A stretch of 7,544 nucleotides of DNA, taken from Candidatus Electrothrix marina (GTDB lineage Bacteria; Desulfobacterota; Desulfobulbia; Desulfobulbales; Desulfobulbaceae). The notes under the pieces are model-generated. The model saw only the letters and a program-made list of their open reading frames with translations, was not told the origin of the DNA and made no database searches. Location: contig MTKS01000068.1 in assembly GCA_004028495.1 (NCBI GenBank), positions 1 through 7,544 on the forward strand, given 5' to 3'. Within the stretch, counting starts at the first letter, position 1. Every line of letters starts with the position of its first letter. Position numbers and translations under genes: made by a program. Positions 6,173 through 7,544 of the stretch are shown piece by piece.

Positions 6173-6872
6173 GATCGGCACGGTATGCGAAGGCCCGACG
6201 GATCAGGTTATTATCAGGTCGATTCTGGACAGTACTCTGGACGATTATATATCGGTTCCTATCCAACCTCCCCGCACAGCCTTTGGCGGCGATGCAGGCA
6301 TTCATGGCGCAGGCTGGAAAGGTATTCGTACTTGGTGTCGGCAGGAAGCGGCAGGGGAAAAATTCAAAGGTATACTGAGAAATATTGATATCCTTATTAT
6401 TCAGGTGGATGCAGATATACAGTATGAGAGCGATGCCGAAGTCAACCGGTCCGTCTCCTGTCCGCCGCCGGAATCCGGTGCGGATGCTGTCAGGAAGCTG
6501 CTGCTTGATTGGCTTGCCCTTGATCTGCTTCCCGACAGAGCGGTGTTCTGCGTACCGGCTGCCGCATCTGAGACGTGGGCTTTGGCTGCTTTGTTTCCAG
6601 ATGCGCCGGAGATTGTCTCCTGTGACTCCAACTCTGCGGATGTTTTCTGTATAGAGTGCCGCACCGACATCAAGTCTTTGTTGCGTCGCTTGGGTAAACG
6701 CCTTCGCCCCAAGTTGGTTATCAACCAAGGCGGTCGCTTGAAAAATCAGTCAGAGGGATATGATGCCCGGAGTAATGACCTTCAGGACGGTTGGAATACG
6801 GTGACTGAATTATGCAGTCAGGCCGCCCGGTTTGATGCGGAGCTGAGAACAGCACTGAATAAAAAAGTGTAA
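6165..6872 (+). CDS. TOPRIM-like (DUF4276-type) putative nuclease, partner of the ATPase
   Basis: A 235-residue protein, probably the effector of the pair. It begins MYKIGTVCEGPTD, the first strand and acidic motif (Glu9) of TOPRIM domains. The second motif is IIQVDADIQYE with Asp82 and Asp84 in DxD form. A third conserved-looking block, PAAASETWALAALFP (131-145) with Glu136, resembles the segment after the core in DUF4276-like and OLD-type proteins. The C-terminal part (about 160-235) is basic then helical, with no recognised domain. The frame is open from 6072, but the ATG at 6165 is preferred: it starts directly at the TOPRIM motif, and GGGTGG (6151-6156) lies 8 bases upstream. It overlaps the ATPase stop by 8 bases, implying one mRNA and fixed stoichiometry. 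Intact metal-binding acids suggest DNA or RNA cleavage, which is inferred and not shown. Family assignment is from motifs recalled, and moderately sure. Confidence 0.72.
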   Translation: MYKIGTVCEGPTDQVIIRSILDSTLDDYISVPIQPPRTAFGGDAGIHGAGWKGIRTWCRQEAAGEKFKGILRNIDILIIQVDADIQYESDAEVNRSVSCPPPESGADAVRKLLLDWLALDLLPDRAVFCVPAAASETWALAALFPDAPEIVSCDSNSADVFCIECRTDIKSLLRRLGKRLRPKLVINQGGRLKNQSEGYDARSNDLQDGWNTVTELCSQAARFDAELRTALNKKV

Positions 6873-7040
6873 GTTCCTGTTCCGGTACCGAGTGTCGGTA
6901 TGTTCTAGTATAGCCTTTTCCACTAACTATCAGAAAGCATTTGCTTCTTCATAAACCCTGCTGTAGAATTTGCTGGTCAAAAATTTCAAGCTATCCGACA
7001 TTCCCTAAAAAACATCAAAAATTCCTAACCTGTACGAATT
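6873..7040. other. Intergenic gap between TOPRIM-like gene and HEAT-repeat gene
   Basis: The 168 bases contain no open reading frame of note. A 6-base hairpin (6886-6891 with 6895-6900) follows the TOPRIM-like stop but lacks a T-tract, so no clear terminator is seen. A promoter-like pair at 6941-6969 faces the next gene. Confidence 0.5.
6941..6969 (+). promoter_or_regulatory. Weak candidate promoter of the HEAT-repeat gene
   Basis: TTGCTT (6941-6946) and TAGAAT (6964-6969) are separated by the optimal 17 bases. The -10 matches consensus at five of six positions, but the -35 matches only in TTG. It would give a leader of about 65 bases. No clear Shine-Dalgarno precedes the ATG at 7041. Confidence 0.35.
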
Positions 7041-7544
7041 ATGAGCACCAATCAATACACCGAACCTGTCAGCTCGCTACTGACCTATGGCAGCGCACGT
7101 AACATCAAAGACTGGTCTGTTTACCTTGAACTCGGCCTGAACGAAGAGCATATTCCCGAACTCATCAAGATGGTGGGTGATGAACAGCTGAATCAAGCAG
7201 ATGGAGAAAACAGCGAAGCCTGGGCGGCACCTATACATGCCTGGCGAACCCTGGGAGTACTGCGGGCTGCTGAGGCGGTTCCCACCATGATTGACCAGCT
7301 CTACCAGGTTGATGAATATCATAACGACTGGATAAGTGAAGATATGCCTAAGGCCTTTGCCATGATAGGTGAGCCTGCCATACAAGCGTTGACCCAATAT
7401 GCAGGAGACACCTCACGCACCCTTTATGCACGGGCTGCGGCTGCTTCCAGCCTGAGTCATATAGGAAAAGAACACCCTGAAACCAGAGAGGCGTGTATTG
7501 CCGGTATTGAAAAGGCATTGGCAGGCTATCGCCAGAATGATTTC
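7041..7544 (+). CDS. HEAT-repeat-like protein, 3' end beyond window
   Basis: An open frame of 168 codons starting MSTNQYTEPVSSLLTYG runs to the window edge without a stop. An in-frame TAA at 7026-7028 makes the ATG at 7041 the likely start. The sequence is strongly helical and repeats a HEAT-like pattern. Around residues 70-95 is AWRTLGVLRAAEAVPTMIDQL, then LPKAF-like helix with IGEPAIQALTQYAGD (about 117-131), then YARAAAASSLSHIGKEHPE (about 136-154). The alternation of an Ala/Leu helix, a short turn and IG.PAI..L is typical of PBS-lyase/HEAT repeats used as protein-binding scaffolds. Similar proteins sometimes end in a metal-binding SEC-C motif, which would lie outside this window. No catalytic residues, signal peptide or membrane segment are seen. 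It may be separate from the ATPase/TOPRIM pair, as it has its own promoter-like sequence. No specific function can be given. Confidence 0.65.
   Translation, partial: MSTNQYTEPVSSLLTYGSARNIKDWSVYLELGLNEEHIPELIKMVGDEQLNQADGENSEAWAAPIHAWRTLGVLRAAEAVPTMIDQLYQVDEYHNDWISEDMPKAFAMIGEPAIQALTQYAGDTSRTLYARAAAASSLSHIGKEHPETREACIAGIEKALAGYRQNDF

Noticed and set aside
6138..6728. A 196-codon minus-strand open frame opposite the TOPRIM-like gene
   Set aside because: The plus strand carries the TOPRIM motifs and is coupled to the ATPase; the antisense frame has no recognisable features.
6886..6900. Hairpin TACCGA-GTG-TCGGTA after the TOPRIM-like gene as a terminator
   Set aside because: Only six base pairs and no T-tract follow; too weak to call an intrinsic terminator.
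7077..7397. A 106-codon minus-strand open frame near the right edge
   Set aside because: It is antisense to the HEAT-repeat-like gene, whose helical repeat pattern is clear on the plus strand.

Overview
The window reads as chromosomal DNA from a Gram-negative anaerobe or microaerophile with mid-range GC. A Desulfobacterota-like (former Deltaproteobacteria) source is my best guess. This rests only on the general character of the NifS, NifU and PEP synthase proteins and on the use of NifU/NifS without other nif genes in view, so the taxonomic call is weak. Five protein genes are supported; the last runs off the right edge.

Left part (1-2067, minus strand): a two-gene iron-sulfur assembly operon, nifU then nifS, joined by an ATGA-type stop/start overlap with a strong Shine-Dalgarno inside the end of nifU. 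A hairpin at the extreme left edge is a likely terminator. NifS takes sulfur from cysteine and NifU is the scaffold that builds and hands on clusters. Positions 2068-2365 are a divergent intergenic region with several inverted repeats and a promoter-like element. It leads into ppsA (2366-4810, plus strand), phosphoenolpyruvate synthase, which ends in a textbook rho-independent terminator.

Right part (4885-7544, plus strand): after that terminator comes a compact two-gene cassette. The first gene encodes a 397-residue OLD/RecF-like ABC-type ATPase. The second overlaps it by 8 bases and encodes a 235-residue protein with the acidic motifs expected of a TOPRIM-like nuclease. This ATPase plus TOPRIM arrangement resembles known anti-phage architectures (OLD, Gabija, PARIS, RloAB-type pairs), but I cannot assign it to a named system. 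It is the best candidate here for an undescribed defence module. Its first gene has a consensus -10 box placed so that transcription would begin at or next to the start codon, with no Shine-Dalgarno, suggesting leaderless expression. After a 168-base gap, a HEAT-repeat-like protein begins at 7041 and is cut by the window end.

Functionally the left half is housekeeping (Fe-S clusters, gluconeogenic PEP supply). The ATPase/TOPRIM pair looks like an accessory insert between ordinary genes. I found no tRNA, rRNA, CRISPR array, transposase or attachment site.
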